Source: an uncultured Clostridium sp.
Lineage (GTDB): Bacteria; Bacillota; Clostridia; TANB77; CAG-508
Assembly (NCBI GenBank): GCA_950059165.1
Contig: CATLUC010000028.1
Location: 1 to 16,271 of the forward strand
Direction: 5' to 3'
Length of the DNA: 16,271 bases
Shown here one piece after another: positions 14,795 to 16,271 of this stretch. Made by a program: the position numbers and the translations under genes. The notes under the pieces are model-generated. The model ran no database searches and was not told the origin of the DNA. It saw only the letters and a list, made by a program, of their open reading frames with translations. Within the stretch, counting starts at the first letter, position 1. Each line of letters starts with the position of its first letter.

Positions 14795-16177
14795 TTATTG
14801 GATTAACATTGGTCCGATTTCTGTTACAGTACCAGCACCTAGAGTTATAACAATATCATTTTCTTCTGTATTATTTTTTATATAAGAAACACACTGGTTA
14901 AAATCTGGAATATATTTTGCATCTTTCCCAATAGAAATCAATTCATTTACTAAGTCTTTTGAACTAATACCATAAGTATTTTTTTCTCTAGCAGCATAAA
15001 TATCTAAAACAATAACATTATCAAAATTTAATAAAGCATCTGCAAAGTCTCTCAATAAATTTTTTGTTCTACTATAAGTATGTGGCTGAAAAACAACCCA
15101 AGAATGATTGAATTTTTTGTTAGAAAGAGCTTTAGCAGTAGCTAAAATCTCTGTTGGGTGATGTCCATAATCATCATAAACACTAACATTATTATCGAGT
15201 TTGCCCTTAAATTCGAATCTTCTGTGAGCACCAGTAAACTTTAATAAGGCAGATTGAATTGAGCTTTTTTGAATACCATAAGTAGTACATAATGCAATAC
15301 AAGATAAAGCATTTGAAACATTATGAATACCAGGAACGCAAAGTTTAATATTACAAAAGAATTCATTATTGTGATATACATCAAAAGATGAAAAACCATC
15401 ACTATCAAAAGCAATATTTTTTGCATAAAAGTTACATTGCTCATTTTCAATAGAATATGTAATTGCATTGGCATTTGTATGAGTAATTAAATCTAAGCAA
15501 TTATTGTCATCACCATTTACAATTAAAGTACCATCAGTTGGTAAAAGTTTAACATATTTAATAAAAGACTTTTTTATATTTTCAAAAGTTTTAAAATAAT
15601 CTAAATGGTCATTATCTATGTTTAAGATAACTTCTGCTTTTGGGCTAAATTTTAAGAAACTTTCTACATATTCACATGCTTCAATAATAAAGTGTTCACT
15701 ATTTCCAACACGATAATTGCCATCAAGTTGCTTTAAATAAGCACCAACTTGGATACTTGGATTTTCTAAAGCTTCTAAAAAACAAAGTGCAATCATAGAA
15801 GTAGTAGTAGTTTTTCCATGCGTTCCAGAGATACAAATGGTATCTTGATAACAACGTGTTAGTTCACCTAAAAAGTCAGCTCTTTCAATAGTTGGAATAT
15901 TTAGTTTTTTGGCTTCTAGCATTTCAGGGTCATCTTGTTTAATTGCAGCAGAATACACAACAATATCTGAGTTTTTTACAGCTTCTAAATTATGACCAAT
16001 AGATACATGAATATCTAATTCATTTAATTTTTCAGTTGTTTCAGATTTTGCCCAATCAGAACCAGTAACATGAAATCCCCAGTTTTTTAAAATAGCAGCT
16101 ATACCACTCATGCTAACGCCACCAATTCCAATCATATGTATGTTTTTATATTTTTTTATGTTGTCAATATTTGGCAT
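14795..16177 (-). CDS. murC: UDP-N-acetylmuramate--L-alanine ligase
   Basis: A 460-residue cytoplasmic Mur ligase that joins L-alanine to UDP-MurNAc using ATP, the first amino-acid step of peptidoglycan synthesis (EC 6.3.2.8). The N-terminal UDP-binding domain shows MIGIGGVSMSGIAAIL (about residues 15-30). The ATP P-loop is GTHGKTTTT at residues 118-126. The central domain has ILNIDNDHLDYF, and the C-terminal domain has VYDDYGHHPTEI and FQPHTYSRTKNLL, all typical of MurC. ATG 16177 has GGGGAG nine nt upstream; TTG 16183 would be too close to it. The length is normal and no frameshift is present. The only CGG on its coding strand (14816-14814) is out of phase (ATC GGA). It is transcribed against the rest of the window. 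Confidence 0.95.
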   Translation of the reverse strand: MPNIDNIKKYKNIHMIGIGGVSMSGIAAILKNWGFHVTGSDWAKSETTEKLNELDIHVSIGHNLEAVKNSDIVVYSAAIKQDDPEMLEAKKLNIPTIERADFLGELTRCYQDTICISGTHGKTTTTSMIALCFLEALENPSIQVGAYLKQLDGNYRVGNSEHFIIEACEYVESFLKFSPKAEVILNIDNDHLDYFKTFENIKKSFIKYVKLLPTDGTLIVNGDDNNCLDLITHTNANAITYSIENEQCNFYAKNIAFDSDGFSSFDVYHNNEFFCNIKLCVPGIHNVSNALSCIALCTTYGIQKSSIQSALLKFTGAHRRFEFKGKLDNNVSVYDDYGHHPTEILATAKALSNKKFNHSWVVFQPHTYSRTKNLLRDFADALLNFDNVIVLDIYAAREKNTYGISSKDLVNELISIGKDAKYIPDFNQCVSYIKNNTEENDIVITLGAGTVTEIGPMLIQ

Positions 16178-16239
16178 TTTCAAACACTCCCCATAAATAA
16201 CAATATATTTGTAAAATTTAATACATAAAAATTCAATTA

Positions 16240-16268
16240 ATTATATAATGATATTATTAAAAATTCAA
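16240..16268 (-). promoter_or_regulatory. Probable sigma-A promoter of murC
   Basis: On the minus strand, TTGAAT (16268-16263), a 17-bp spacer and TATAAT (16245-16240) precede murC by about 60 nt. This is consensus matching only, in very AT-rich DNA. Confidence 0.55.
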
Positions 16269-16271
16269 TAG

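Overview
This window is AT-rich and looks like a chromosomal piece of an endospore-forming, monoderm Firmicute, most likely an uncultured member of the Clostridia. The evidence is strong AGGAGG ribosome binding sites, sigma-A type promoters, heavy use of AGA/AAA/GAA/TTA codons, a spoIVB gene, and a Tad/Flp-type pilus or secretion operon of the layout I associate with Clostridia. No tRNA or rRNA gene was seen.

Layout. Positions 1-387 hold the 3' end of a Cof-type HAD hydrolase gene. Positions 388-708 hold a 149-bp nested inverted repeat and a promoter. From 709 to 12765 runs one co-oriented cluster: a CpaB-like SAF-domain protein, a ParA-like protein without a Walker A motif, a ParA/MinD-like P-loop ATPase, a Tad-type secretion ATPase, a two-domain TadB/TadC-like membrane platform, and a run of small membrane-anchored, pilin-like proteins. 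Four of these share the N-terminal signature MENA(S/A)(K/E)AL. spoIVB (12893-14146) follows, then a small coiled-coil gene with its own promoter, and finally murC on the minus strand.

The main result is that six of the genes look frameshifted in a conventional translation, and every break has the same form. There are ten breaks. At each one an in-frame CGG codon is reached, and the correct reading frame resumes by skipping its C and reading GGN (glycine) as the next codon. The sites start at 294, 4096, 4751, 7830, 10051, 10088, 12000, 13349, 13365 and 13696. By eye I found no in-frame CGG anywhere else in the coding sequence, while CGG in other phases occurs at least six times without disturbing any frame. 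CGA and CGT are used normally as arginine codons. The restored residues include glycines in conserved motifs: the Walker-B region GE of the secretion ATPase, the PDZ and PGK segments of SpoIVB, and the C-terminal GSTP of the HAD enzyme. Random sequencing error or ordinary pseudogene decay should not respect codon phase in this way. The simplest inference is that CGG is not read as a triplet in this organism: either a +1 ribosomal frameshift (C skipping) or a quadruplet CGGN read as glycine operates across many genes.

If that is right, all the affected genes are intact. They are annotated here as single recoded CDSs, with each recoding site listed separately.
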